A stretch of DNA of 64,000 nt from Phoebastria nigripes (Eukaryota; Chordata; Aves; Procellariiformes; Diomedeidae): assembly GCA_035582835.1 (NCBI GenBank), contig JAYKAV010003066.1, positions 2,180,977 to 2,244,976 of the forward strand, given 5' to 3'. Below are positions 37,416-48,077 of the stretch, piece by piece (position 1 is the first letter of the stretch; the number at the start of each line of letters is the position of its first letter). A model generated the notes under the pieces. The model was not told the origin of the DNA. It made no database searches and worked only from the letters and a program-made list of their open reading frames with translations. A program made the translations under genes and the position numbers.

Positions 37416-37700
37416 CCATTGATTTTAGTGGGTTTGTGGTTGGTGAGGCCACGTCTTGAACACCATTCAAGGCACCTTATTACCCCCAAGAGACTGACAA
37501 GCTGGGAGAAGTTCAAAGGAAAATGGCAGTAACAGAGTGTAGGAGAACTGGCTTAGGAAGTAAGATTGAAGAGTTATTAAATTATTAATAGCATGGCTAA
37601 GCAATATCTCAACAGTCTTTGAAGCAGGGCGGCATAAAGGAAGGAGAGAAAGGTGAGGGGAAGCAATACCTCGCAAGGTGGTACACCACTACAGCCATGG
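37416..37700 (+). mobile_element. Probable old CR1 fragment (ORF2 C-terminal region)
   Basis: At 37440-37463 the plus strand reads LVRPRLEH, matching the LVRPYLEY block of the CR1 at 25 kb. It continues in a shifted frame with a YPQETDKLGEVQRKM-like piece where CR1 has [18 protein letters not shown]. Spacing and order agree, but the match is short and frameshifted. Boundaries are approximate. Confidence 0.5.
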
Positions 37701-39343
37701 TGAGGCCAGAACTGGGGAGAAGCCCAGCCCAGTGCACCTGGACAGATTTGAAGGCTGAGCCCACCATAACTTAAATATGATGGGATTTCCCTCCAGCTAA
37801 GGGGTCCCCACTACCCACAACGCCCCCCCAGCCATGCGCCATGGTCCCCAAGGGGTGCCTGGCCTGCCCAGAGGTGACGGGGTGCCCCTGGTACAGGCCT
37901 GCCATCACCATCGGCCAGCCACAGGCTTGGCAATGAGTCTCAGGAACGAGGTCCCTCAGGTGTGCTGAGTCTGGGCTTCTCTCGACCTGCCGGCAGCTCT
38001 GGGTTACTTGGTTTAGTTGTAGCAGCAGCTTTTCTAGTGGACCAAATGTCCTTGGCACATTTGCTTTACTTGTTTTTTATCTTCATACTATATAGCCATA
38101 GTTTCATACATAGAGACCCCCCCAGCTGTCAACAGCTCATGGAGGGGCAGGTGAGGACGTGCGGCCTGGAGCTGGGCAGAAGGGGCTTCAGGGCTCAGAG
38201 CGAGAGCAGAGAAACCAGGTGTAACAGGCAGAATAACTGGTAACAACATAGACAGTACACACCATGCATAGCAAATTTGGATGCAATGTGAAGTTGCAGA
38301 CCAGTGAAGAAAGAACAAGGTGCAAAAGCATGTTTGCAAACATAAAAATGACCCCACATGGTTCCTTGAGTGAGGCCGAAGAAGCCATCAACACAGACAT
38401 CACTTTGCTTCTGGTGCAAGACTTCAGATGCTCATGACTCTCCATAGCCCCCACCAGACCCACCAGCAAGACACCACCAACCTCAGGACCCCAAGGAGCA
38501 GGGAAAGGGGGAACATACATAACATCAGGAAAAGGGGGAGAGGCTAAAAAGTGTGTGTACAGTTTTAACTGCATCATTATTCTTTCCTGCAACAGCTAGA
38601 TTTGGGGTAATAGTGATTAGACTCTTAAGATTTCAATTACACTAACCATAAATTCTTGGCTTTACTTGATGAGCATACTTGTTGTCCATGAACAAGATTT
38701 TGAGTGTAACGAGAGCCAGGGTGCAGCTTTGCAGGTGGGCGTTTGGCTGGTGCGTGGCTTATTGACTTGCAATGCCGCATGAAACTCTATGGCCTGTGAT
38801 AGTCTGTGCAGATAGAGAAATCCCTTTGGTGAAAGTTGATGAAGCCAGAACTGCTGGAGATGTTTCATGGGATGTTTAATGTTCCCAAAGACCCCGTTAC
38901 TCGCCATCATCCGAAAGAGACTGTGAGGAGTAGTATGTTGCCCCCACAAGAGCAGGCTTTGGCACTCAACCATGTCTGAAAGGAACATCACTGAGTTTTG
39001 CTAGGTTTATTTTTGCGTTCAATTTAGCAGGTTTTCATAGCAATAATTTTCTTTAGTTTCTCAGGAGGTGGAGGGGGTGTGAAGGGAGCTGGCTGGGCTC
39101 GTGGTGGGGTCAGCAGCCCTTGGACAAACAGGAGCAGGACAGAAAAGCAGAGACCAGCTAAGCTCCTTCTGGAGAACCGGGGTGAGAGGTAGGTCAGCCC
39201 TGAAGAGAGGCTGCTTTGCCTTTTCCACAGCCCTGATCATTCTGTGCTATTTTAAGCCCAGCATTGCACTTTTGCCAAACCTGCTTCCTCTTATCACTTG
39301 CCCTGAGGCTGGAAACAGTAGGAACATCAGTTCAGTTCAACTC

Positions 39344-39975
39344 TGTCCTGCTTTTGGCTGGGATAGAGTTAATTTTCCTCCTAGAAGCTGGTATAGTGCT
39401 GTGTTTTGGATTTCGCATGAGAATAATGTGATAACNCTCTGATGTTTTAGTTGATGCTAAGCAGTGCTTATACTAAGTCAAGGACTTTTCAGCTTCCTAT
39501 GCTCTGCCAGTGAGGACGTGCACAAGAAGCTGGGAGGGAGCGCAGCCAGGACAGCTGACCCAAACTGGCCAAAGGGATATTCCATACCATATGACATCAT
39601 GCTCAGTATATAAACTGGGGGGAGTTGGTCGGGGGGCAGTGATCACTGCTCGGGGACTGGCTGGACATNGGTCGGCGGGTGGTGAGCGGTTGCATCACTT
39701 GTTTTTCCTGGGTTTTGTTTCTCTCTCTCTTTTTGTTGTTTTCCTTTCATTACTATTACTATTACTATTTATTACTATTACTATTACTATTACTATTACT
39801 ATTACTATTTTATTTTATTTTATTTTATTTTATTTCAATCATTAAACTGTTCTGATCTCAACCCATGAGTTTTCTCACTTTTACTCTTCCTATTCTCTCC
39901 CCCATCCCACCAGGGGGGGACGGTGAGCGAGCGGCTGGGTGGTGCTTAGTTGCCGACTGGGGTTAAACCATGACA
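39344..39975 (+). mobile_element. Solo LTR 4, avian ERVL-like, with internal microsatellite
   Basis: Starts TGTCCTGCTTTTGGCTGGGA and ends GGTTAAACCATGACA, flanked by the 5-bp duplication AACTC (39339-39343 and 39976-39980). It has a CRE-like TGACATCA (39592-39599), a TATATAA box near 39607, and an ATTAAA signal near 39841. It is longer than the others because a (TTACTA)n/(TTTTA)n tract has expanded at 39749-39835. The middle part resembles LTR 1 (a GGTGGTGAGC block) rather than LTRs 2 and 3. Confidence 0.92.
39749..39835 (+). repeat. (TTACTA)n and (TTTTA)n microsatellite within LTR 4
   Basis: About ten TTACTA-type units followed by six TTTTA units. LTR 1 has a short (TTG)n/(TTA)n tract at the equivalent place, suggesting the LTR seeded the expansion. 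Confidence 0.9.
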
Positions 39976-39980
39976 AACTC

Positions 39981-42900
39981 CAAGATGTTTTCACCGTTTT
40001 CTTCCCTTGAATCGCTCAGGCTGCAGATCGGATGTCTTTATTCTCAAACGCAGAATAACTGTGTTCCTGAAGTCTGAAAAATGCCAACACGTTTTCTCTT
40101 GTCAACCTGCGAAACACAGGAGAGAAGCAAATGAGAGGGATTGCTAGTGAAACACACAATCCAGCTAAAAACCAAAAAAACCCCAAAACCCCCAAATTCC
40201 TAAACAAAATACAACCCTGAACATGAAAAGCATCCCCTTACCATGCTCCACTGTCTGAGGCGCTGGCAATGATTTCTGCTGTGTTCTCTTACATTCTAAA
40301 TTTTAGATTTCAGAAATTTTCAGAAAATTTTCTTTACCATCCCCATGAGAAAGGCAGAGCAAGCCTGGCACGTCTGATCATCTGCTGACCTTTTAATACA
40401 GAAGACAGCCACGGGCCAAAGAGAAAGGCATAAAACTAATTTCTCCCTCAGGAGATGCACTTCAAATGTCGGCCCTAACGTACGACCCCCTCGGTGACGC
40501 CCAGGCGCAGCAGGGAGGGAGCCCGTGGGAGCCTCCCCCCACGTCCTGCTACATCAGGGTGGGTTTTCCTCCCAGCCAGCGCAGTCCGTGCCACGCACGA
40601 GGGAGACACCAAGGAGGCACGCGATGCACACTTCTTTTGGGGAGCTGGGCTGAAATCATGGTGCTTGGAGAGGCAGCGACATGGAGCCGCCCGAAAGCCA
40701 CAGGCTGGCCCCCCGCCATGGCGCTGGCGGTGCTCCGGTAAGGCAGCAGGCAGTAACCTGTCCCTCCTGGTATTTTCCCCACCACCACCTCCTGCACAGC
40801 CTCCACAGGAGGGAGGAATCGGTGCCGTTATCACGAGTGAACGAAAGTTAATGTTTTATTAACATTGACACCAAGCTCCCATTCGGTGCCGGGCGAACCT
40901 AAAGCAGCTCAAACAGGTATGGCGTGTGAGGAGCTCTGCGTAAAGCAGGCCCAGCCATCGCTGGCNGAGGCGTGCCAGCATCCATGTCTGTTCAGGGCAA
41001 CATCTCCGAGGGATAATGTGTCAGCCTGGATCTAACCTTTAAAACATTGTGCTCCAGAAGAGGCCTTCAAGCTTCTTACTCAAGCTTGCTAATTGTGCAA
41101 ACCAATGGGAGAGGAAAGGGCTTCACCTCCCTCTTTGAACACACAAATTCAGCTACCTCTGATCACAGCAGTGCAGCTCTCACAAACACATTCTCCATTA
41201 CTTCATTGGAGAGTCTGGGCCTCCCTGAGGCCAGGCTTTGCTCTGCTCATGCCTAGGTCAGCAAGAGAGGGAAAACGCACGGAGCCTGCCGAGCCCTGCC
41301 TGCCACCATGCCTGGGCTGGGCGGGAGAGCGTGACCTGGGCTCCCCTCAAAACTGGTGCCGGGGCTGCTGCCCACCCCGGGAGGGGAAGCCAGGCCATGG
41401 TCTCATCTCCAGCCTTGTGTACCACCCCCACACTCCTGCACGACCTTCCCCCTCAGCCGTCCTTCCCTTCAGTGGCCAGCCCAAGGTCAGGCATTAAATA
41501 CCAGCTGGGGAAAGCAAACAGCAGTCCCCATGACAAAAGGCTCCAGGCCAAGGGGTTGGCACAGCAAAGGGACCAGGGCTGGCTGCAATGGCCGCAAGGC
41601 CAGGGCATCGGGGCAGTGCGCTGGACACTGATGGGCAGCCCTGCATGGTCGGATGAGGAAGACGGGCACTGGTTGAATCCTGATGGACTACAGCAAGAGG
41701 GTGCTTAGACCAGCAACCCTCCTGCGGGGACATGAGATGTCCACTGGCCAGTAACAAGTGTCCTGACGAATTACTGCAGTGGCCAGGAGCCCTTCAGCAG
41801 AGTCCATAGAGTAGCCATCGCTCTGTCCTACCTTGATAAACCTCTTCAGACAGGCAATGCTTTTTTTCACTCACACGCACAAACTTTCCACAAGAATCCC
41901 ATATTTTTTATAGCTGCACATGGGTCATGCTCATGACCCAGCTGTCCCACGCAGTCAGCGTGTCATGGGAGCTCCGATTTCAGCTCTGCGCACCAACGCT
42001 TCCCCCTCCTGCTCTTCCAGCAGGTTTCTCACCCCCGCTTGCCCCCCGCATTTGCTACATCCCCAGACGCAGGTGTCAGTGCCCTCTGCTCACAGCTTTC
42101 CATCTCCAGTATTTTGTCCACCTGACATGGCAAGAGACAAGAAAAGGGAGGTTCCCCTGGCCTCCTGTGCAATTCAGTGAGTAAATAAAGGTATCAAGGC
42201 CTTTTGTCAGCTCCGTGCAGCCAGATTTCACTCTTTGTTCAGAAAAAAACCAGAGGAAAATCTGTCATTACAAATGTTTGTTCCTTTCATCCCAAACTTT
42301 TCCTCCAGCCTTTCAGGGGAAACACCAAGTTCTGAGTCAGTTTGTTTGCAGGGAAGTGGAAAATCCCCAGGTTCCCAATGGGAAATGTCTACATTCAGTA
42401 CTCATGCATGTAAGAAGGTGCAGCTCTTGATGGCCCTTCTCTTCTCAGGTCTCTGCTGCTGCGAAGCAGAAGAGGGCAGGGGCATGAGGCCGTGAAGGTG
42501 ACACGGCTGTGCCTGGCTCGGGAGCAGGCTGCCCGCATCCACAGCATACAGCACACAGCCCTGGGTCCCCTCCAGGCCCCTCGTGGTGCCTCTTTGGCCC
42601 CACCAAAGACATAATCAATATTTTTGCATGTTTTTCCAAGTCTAGGTCATGGAAGAGGGGAGGGCTGTGCAGCAGGCAGCCCATCGGAGGGCTTTTTGTG
42701 ACGTGAAACAGGGGACCCGTTGCATGCCCAGGGGTGTGATGCTGGGGCACAAGGGAGGCAAACCCCCTGGGTTGAAGAGAGATGCCCATGCTGCCTTTGC
42801 GGGCAGCCCCAGCACTTGGCATCCCCAAACCCATCCGGCAGCCAGAGCTGGCCAGGACGGTGCCCACTCCAGCTGGGACTGAGCCGCGTGGGTGACCAGG

Positions 42901-44720
42901 CTTGTTGCTGCTTTTCTTTAGCGGTAGTTGCACTCCTGGAGTCCTGTCATCCAATTCTACCTTTATTGTGTGAATTACATACACTGTTTTTTGGTTGTGT
43001 TTTGTTTTTTTTTTTAAGGCAAGCTATTTAATAAACATAAACCTGGAAATTTTATACTTTTCAATTTTGAGGTCAAGCTGCCACAGAAAGAAGGTATGGT
43101 TTCCTTCCACTGTGCACCCCCTGCCTGAAAATAGTTTCAAGTCTTCCCTTCACCTACAACACAAGCAGTAAGAGAAGCTTTACAAAAGCAGTGCTACTTT
43201 TCAGCAGAATGCTTCAAAACACATTTAAATTCACGCAAAGTCTGCACCACAGTCTCCTGATTCAGTGAATCACTGCGGGTACGGAAGAAGAGCTGTGATT
43301 GCAAATGACTGTCACATGCCTGCACGTACACAAGCAAGGGGACATGGGCACAGTCACCCTGACGGGCTCACCTCCCAGAAGGAACAAAGCCGCCTGCTGA
43401 GGCAGGAGGAGCTGTGAGCAGGGCAAGGAGATGGAGAGGATGGGGAGGGAGGGCAGAAGGGGGAGCGCGGCTCCCGTGGCAGCAACAACGGGGAGACTGG
43501 GAGGCGGTTGGCAGCCTTTAACCAGACCTGACAGGAGGAAAGCTTGACATGTCAAAATATCCAAAGAACAAAAAACTCCTGAAATTTTAAATGTTCCATT
43601 TCGGGTCAGTTCAGTGTCAGGCTGGGTTAGCCTCTGCTGTCACGTTGCCTAGGGNTTTAAGCTTGAGTGCCTCTTCTGCCCTGGCCAGGGTAATGGGACG
43701 GGCTCCCTGGTCGGGCAATGCGGTGTCTGCCGAGGAAACCCCCATCGCCCTGTGCAACCCCGCTGCTGTGTCACGGGAGCCCCGGCACAGCCCTGCTCCC
43801 AGGGGCTCAGCNGAGGGAATCAGAAACGGGGGGAATTACCACTCCTGAGGAGGTCTCACAGAGCAAGCAGGTACCAATCAATCTATCCTGAACCAAAAGC
43901 AAGCAATTTGTCCTGATTAGACATCAAACCGAAAAAAAAATCTTCTCATTTGGATGAAGCAGCCTGGAATAAAATATTTAAATTTTGTATTCTTAATTAG
44001 AACTGGAGAAGAAAATAAAGAAATAGCAAAGTCAACACTTACTGATTGACAAGTATGGTGCTTAGAGGACTACAAAAACATCCGCCGAACCCCTCATGTG
44101 CTGCATTCTAAACCTGTGAGGTTTGGCTTTTTCTAAGCATTTTTCAGTAGAGTTCATCCCTGCGCANAGAACAGATGCTCATGGGCACAGGGCCTGTTTT
44201 TCTGGATTACCTCTCCCAAAGTGGTTGGAAGACGTTCACACAGAGACCGCAGGGGCCACAAACCACGGGTGGAAAACCGATCCTTCTCCATGGTCTGCCA
44301 GCAGCTCTGCATGGGGAGGAAAGGAGAACGATGCCTGCGTGGGTTTTGGTGGTGGTGCGTGTTTGATGGCTGAGGTTCGATGGGTGTGATGCAGAGCAGC
44401 CACCGAGGCTTTGACAGCTGCTGCTACGCTGAGTTAGTTCGATACAGAAGCTTTCAGGCAGAGAGGAGCAGAGCTGCTCGGGGCTGTCGCAGGGGTTCTC
44501 TGTCCTTTCCAGCCAGGGCTGTAGGACCTCCAACATCAGGTTGTTCCCGTGACACTGAAGACGGCGCAGCGTACACTTGTTTTCACGAATTCCAGCGACA
44601 GACCTGGAAGTGACAAATATAGGAATGCAAAGTGTTGCCATGTAACAACATTATCACAGGTTTTCAGTGGTAGGTGTCCTTTTCTGGTTCACATCCTGCT
44701 AATTAAAAATAGATTAGGGT
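39981..44720. other. Intergenic stretch, partly GC-rich, no gene recognised
   Basis: Regions near 40.5-40.8, 41.3-41.6 and 42.5-42.9 kb are GC-richer and give several overlapping open frames on both strands (up to 179 codons). None shows a domain, and opposite-strand overlap is what GC-rich non-coding DNA produces. Confidence 0.4.
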
Positions 44721-44812
44721 CGTGGATGCACAGGATGGTCTGTGTGGGAAGGGACCTTTGGCGGTCACCTAGTCCAACCCCCACCCAAGGCAGGGCCAGT
44801 CCCAAGGGGGAC
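44721..44812 (-). mobile_element. CR1 3'-end fragment
   Basis: The block GGAAGGGACCTTTGGCGGTC followed by ACCTAGTCCAACCCCCACC matches the region just inside the 3' end of the long CR1 (24857-24900: GGAAGGGACCTTTAAAGGTC then ATCTAGTCCAACCCCAC). Only about 90 bases remain, so this is a strongly 5'-truncated insertion. It ends against the inverted repeat at 44813-44851. Confidence 0.8.
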
Positions 44813-44851
44813 AAGTCATATAACACGGTCAGCCCCCCTGTTATATGACTT
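44813..44851. repeat. Perfect 13-bp inverted repeat with 13-bp loop
   Basis: AAGTCATATAACA (44813-44825) pairs exactly with TGTTATATGACTT (44839-44851). The loop is CGGTCAGCCCCCC. It lies directly at the 5'-truncated end of the adjacent CR1 fragment. Confidence 0.85.
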
Positions 44852-47117
44852 TGGTTTTCTTACTTCTGTTTTTTATGTAAATGCATTTTTGTAATTTACT
44901 GGGTTTAATATATTTATGTATTTAATTTGTGCATCAGTTGAAATTATGTACATAGCTTATTATGCAAAAAGGATATACTAAAATTATACTAATTCTATTT
45001 ACGTTTTTATATTAATGTGGTTAATGCATTATCTAATTTGTATTTTTGGAGCTTCTAGTCAGAACAGGTTTTCAGCTGTAATATTGTTCTGCTTTATTCT
45101 TACCTTTTATTGTAGGTACTGCTGTTAACTTGGTGCGTTTTCATTTTCAATTTTCACTGATCTTTACTAACCCCAGTTTAGAAATAAGGAAATTTAATTT
45201 AAATCATCCACTTAAATCATTTAGCTTCCTTAATCTTGCCTAATATAGCCGGCACTGTTGAATGTAGGTTAGCAGATTATGTACAGGTTACAGGCAGCAT
45301 TAAAAGCAGCCAGGCCCTCCCCCTCCATTTGAAATCTGGCTTTCCTTTCCTTCAACCATCATTTTCCTGCCTGTTCTGTAATATGCAAATCCTGACAAAT
45401 TTCTTGGACCCCATTGGGATGAAAGCAGCCGACGGTGATCCTCTCCCATTGCCCGCACGGTCCCGTTGAGCTCGCCCTCCCGCACGTGGCTCTGCCCTCC
45501 TGGTTTTGCCGTCTCCTTCACGCTGCGCAGCCGCATCTGGGCGAGTGGTGCTGAACTCAGCAGACTTTCAGGTTCCCCAGCCAATGATAGATGGGAACAG
45601 ATGGGATATAATATGAGGGAGAAGAGCGCATGAAATCCTTGGCCTCAGTTTCGTTAGAGTACAAACTCCTAAGTTTCGAGAGGCTCCGTTTTGCCTCCTG
45701 TGCGGACGCTTGTGCCCAGCCTCAGCTGTGCCGAGCCGAGCGGTGCCTCCTCGCCTTTACTTGCGGTGGAAACCCTGCTGATTTCTACATCATCTTCAGC
45801 GTGTGGAAACAGAAGTAGCAACATTTTCCTTTTGAACATAATTTGGGATTTAGTTTTGTTATGAATAATTAATCTGGTGGTTGTTTAGATTTAGCTGCCT
45901 ACTGAAGTTGCGTACTGTTAAATTACCACCTCTCTGCAAGCAGGGTCGAGATTTACATTTCCTTCTCTTTCTTCATAAATCTTCTAACTCCCCATCTGAC
46001 CGAGTCCAGTTGCTCCCCTCCATCCGATTCACCAGACGGGCTCCTGCTCAATACGGAAAAAAGTTAAATCCTTCTGAAGACCTGCTACTTCCCTCCCTGC
46101 TTTTTCCCCCAACCTCTTCAGGCCTCTGTTCCCTTTTCTGAAACTGCTACGTGAGAGCCTCCACAAGCCTTTTAACCTCTGGGTAGCTGTTTCATTTTCA
46201 TCATTTTCAAGCCGCTGCCCAATCCCCTTGTCTTATTTTAACTTTAAAAAAAACCAAAACAGATTTGTCCTGACCATTGGTCAGCTCATGGTGTAATGAC
46301 CGAAAGTACCTTTCTGTTCATCCTCCTCTCCTTTCTATGGGAAATACAAATTGGTCAAATGTCTGTAAATCTTATTTTTCTTTTTCTTGGCCTGACTCCT
46401 ATTTCATCATCTGAAAACAAGTTAAATCGCCCCAAATTGGTGGCTATTACACTAAACCATCATGCTGCTTGATCTGAGGCAGAAAAGCACAATAAATCTC
46501 TCTCTATGTTCAGAAACTCAGCGTTATTTAGCTGACAGAATAACCCTGCCATATTACTCCAGCTGACAGGCTCAGTTACAGCTGTCTCAATGTCCAAATA
46601 ATCCNAAGTCTCTCAGTCAGCCTTCTCATATGCGCCCATTTTAAAGATTTTGCCCCCACCATGCGTCCTGTGAAGTGAGTGAAAGGCAGGGCACGCCAAT
46701 ATACCTAGTTAAAAGGGATGAAACCCTGGTCCTGCTGAATTTACAGGGCAATTGGGGGGTTTGACGTTAGTGGGGTGCAATAAGAGAGTAAGAGCATTAG
46801 AGAACAACTTCGACAAGCAGCAAGCACACCAGCGTGCCTGGAAGGGCTTTCTAAAACCCAAGCCCCCCTCGCAGCGGGGGCGTTCAGAGAGCCCGTCGGC
46901 TCCGCCATTTGCCGTGCACCCTTTGCTTTTCCGCCCACGGGGAGCTGCTGGGGACACTTTTCAGTCCTGCTCCTCGGTGCACAGAGCGAGCTCAGGGTTG
47001 GGCGTCTGCCTCTGAACATACCAGAGCCTTTGGCTGTAAAGCAGGCAGATAGAAAAGGTAGTTAAATGACACCCGTATATCCTCTGCTCTGCCTCGTCAT
47101 ATACCTGTATGGCAAAA
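44852..47117. other. Intergenic stretch upstream of ATP4B
   Basis: AT-rich with short GC-richer patches near 45.4-45.8 and 46.8-47.0 kb. No gene or named repeat recognised. Confidence 0.4.
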
Positions 47118-47119
47118 CT

Positions 47120-47235
47120 TTTATTATGTTATTATATTATTATATTATTATATTGTTATATTATTATAGTATTTTATTATTTTATTATATTATAAATTAT
47201 GTTATTTATTTATTATATTATTATATTATTATTTT
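47120..47235 (+). repeat. (TTA)n-type AT-rich microsatellite
   Basis: A run of about 115 bases made almost only of TTA, TATTA and TTTA units. It lies about 370 bases upstream of the ATP4B GATA cluster. Confidence 0.9.
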
Positions 47236-47601
47236 TTCTTTTTCTATTCTCCATCTTTCTTCTGGCTTTCCTGGTGCCATGCTGAGAGGGAGGCAGGGAT
47301 AGTCAGCAAGCAAGGTGTGGGGATACCCTCCGAAGTTGAGTTAGCATCGTCAGAGATCACCTGAAAACATTCCCGACAGAAAACAGAAAAATATTGATCT
47401 TAATTTCCCTGGCTGCGCAACATGGCAAACACTCTGAGAAACGGTGCTTTTCCCCCACTTACTCCCGCTGCGATCCCCTATATCCTAACAGATGGCTACA
47501 AGTTGTAGTGGGAGAATTATATCCACTATTTGCAGGTTAATTAGAAAAAAAAAAAAAAAAAAGAAGAGAAAACCTAGAGAGAAACAAGTTCTCCTTCTCT
47601 T

Positions 47602-47803
47602 TATCTGCTCTGATAACAGCTATCGCACCGAGCCTATCGCAAGCCCTACGGGCACTCGGCAAAATGCGTAACTCCGCCGATCTGCTAAGGTGGTTAAGAG
47701 AAAGGAGAAGGGCATTTGATAGGAATTAACTTTTCTTTGCCAGCCTCAACACCGAGCATTGTCAACACCCTTTATAAAGAATTGTATCTGCTGCGGGTTG
47801 ATA
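47602..47803. promoter_or_regulatory. GATA-motif cluster upstream of ATP4B
   Basis: Seven GATA/TATC cores in about 200 bases: TATC at 47602, GATA at 47612, TATC at 47621 and 47635, GATA at 47718, TATC at 47785 and GATA at 47800. Mammalian H+/K+-ATPase alpha and beta genes are known to be activated in gastric acid-secreting cells by GATA4/GATA6 through such motifs. The density and position suggest the same control in this bird gene. This is motif evidence only. Confidence 0.55.
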
Positions 47804-47867
47804 ATGGTGAGCAGGGGCTTTCATTGGTATAGAAAGTAATCTCGTTGACCTTCAGTGGAGAAGAAGG

Positions 47868-47874
47868 TATAAAA
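47868..47874 (+). promoter_or_regulatory. TATA box of ATP4B
   Basis: TATAAAA, 92 bases before the ATP4B start codon. A start site about 30 bases downstream would give a 5' UTR of about 70 bases. The ATP4B gene in mammals is also TATA-driven and tissue-restricted. Confidence 0.65.
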
Positions 47875-47965
47875 ACCAAAGTGTTTTTCTTGGGCGACTG
47901 TTTGGGCACCGGTTGAATTTCTTAGTTTCTGAGGAGGACGCGTTTCGGGGAAATTTTGTGAGAAA

Positions 47966-48077
47966 ATGGCAACTTTAAACGAAAAAAAGACCTGCAGCGA
48001 GCGGATGGAAAATTTCCGTCGTTTTGTCTGGAATCCAGAAACAAAGCTTTTTATGGGAAGGACCTTAATTAACTGGG
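47966..48077 (+). CDS. ATP4B: ATP4B exon 1 (coding part)
   Basis: Encodes residues 1-37 plus the first base of codon 38: the cytoplasmic tail with [13 protein letters not shown] and GRT blocks. The ATG has A at -3 and G at +4. Donor G|GTAGGT. Confidence 0.95.

Noticed and set aside
39700..39840. Repeats considered as a CRISPR-like array
   Set aside because: This is a continuous microsatellite without spacers, in a vertebrate genome.
42445..42984. 179-codon minus-strand open frame in a GC-rich patch
   Set aside because: Both strands are open in several frames, as expected for GC-rich non-coding DNA, and the translation shows no family resemblance.
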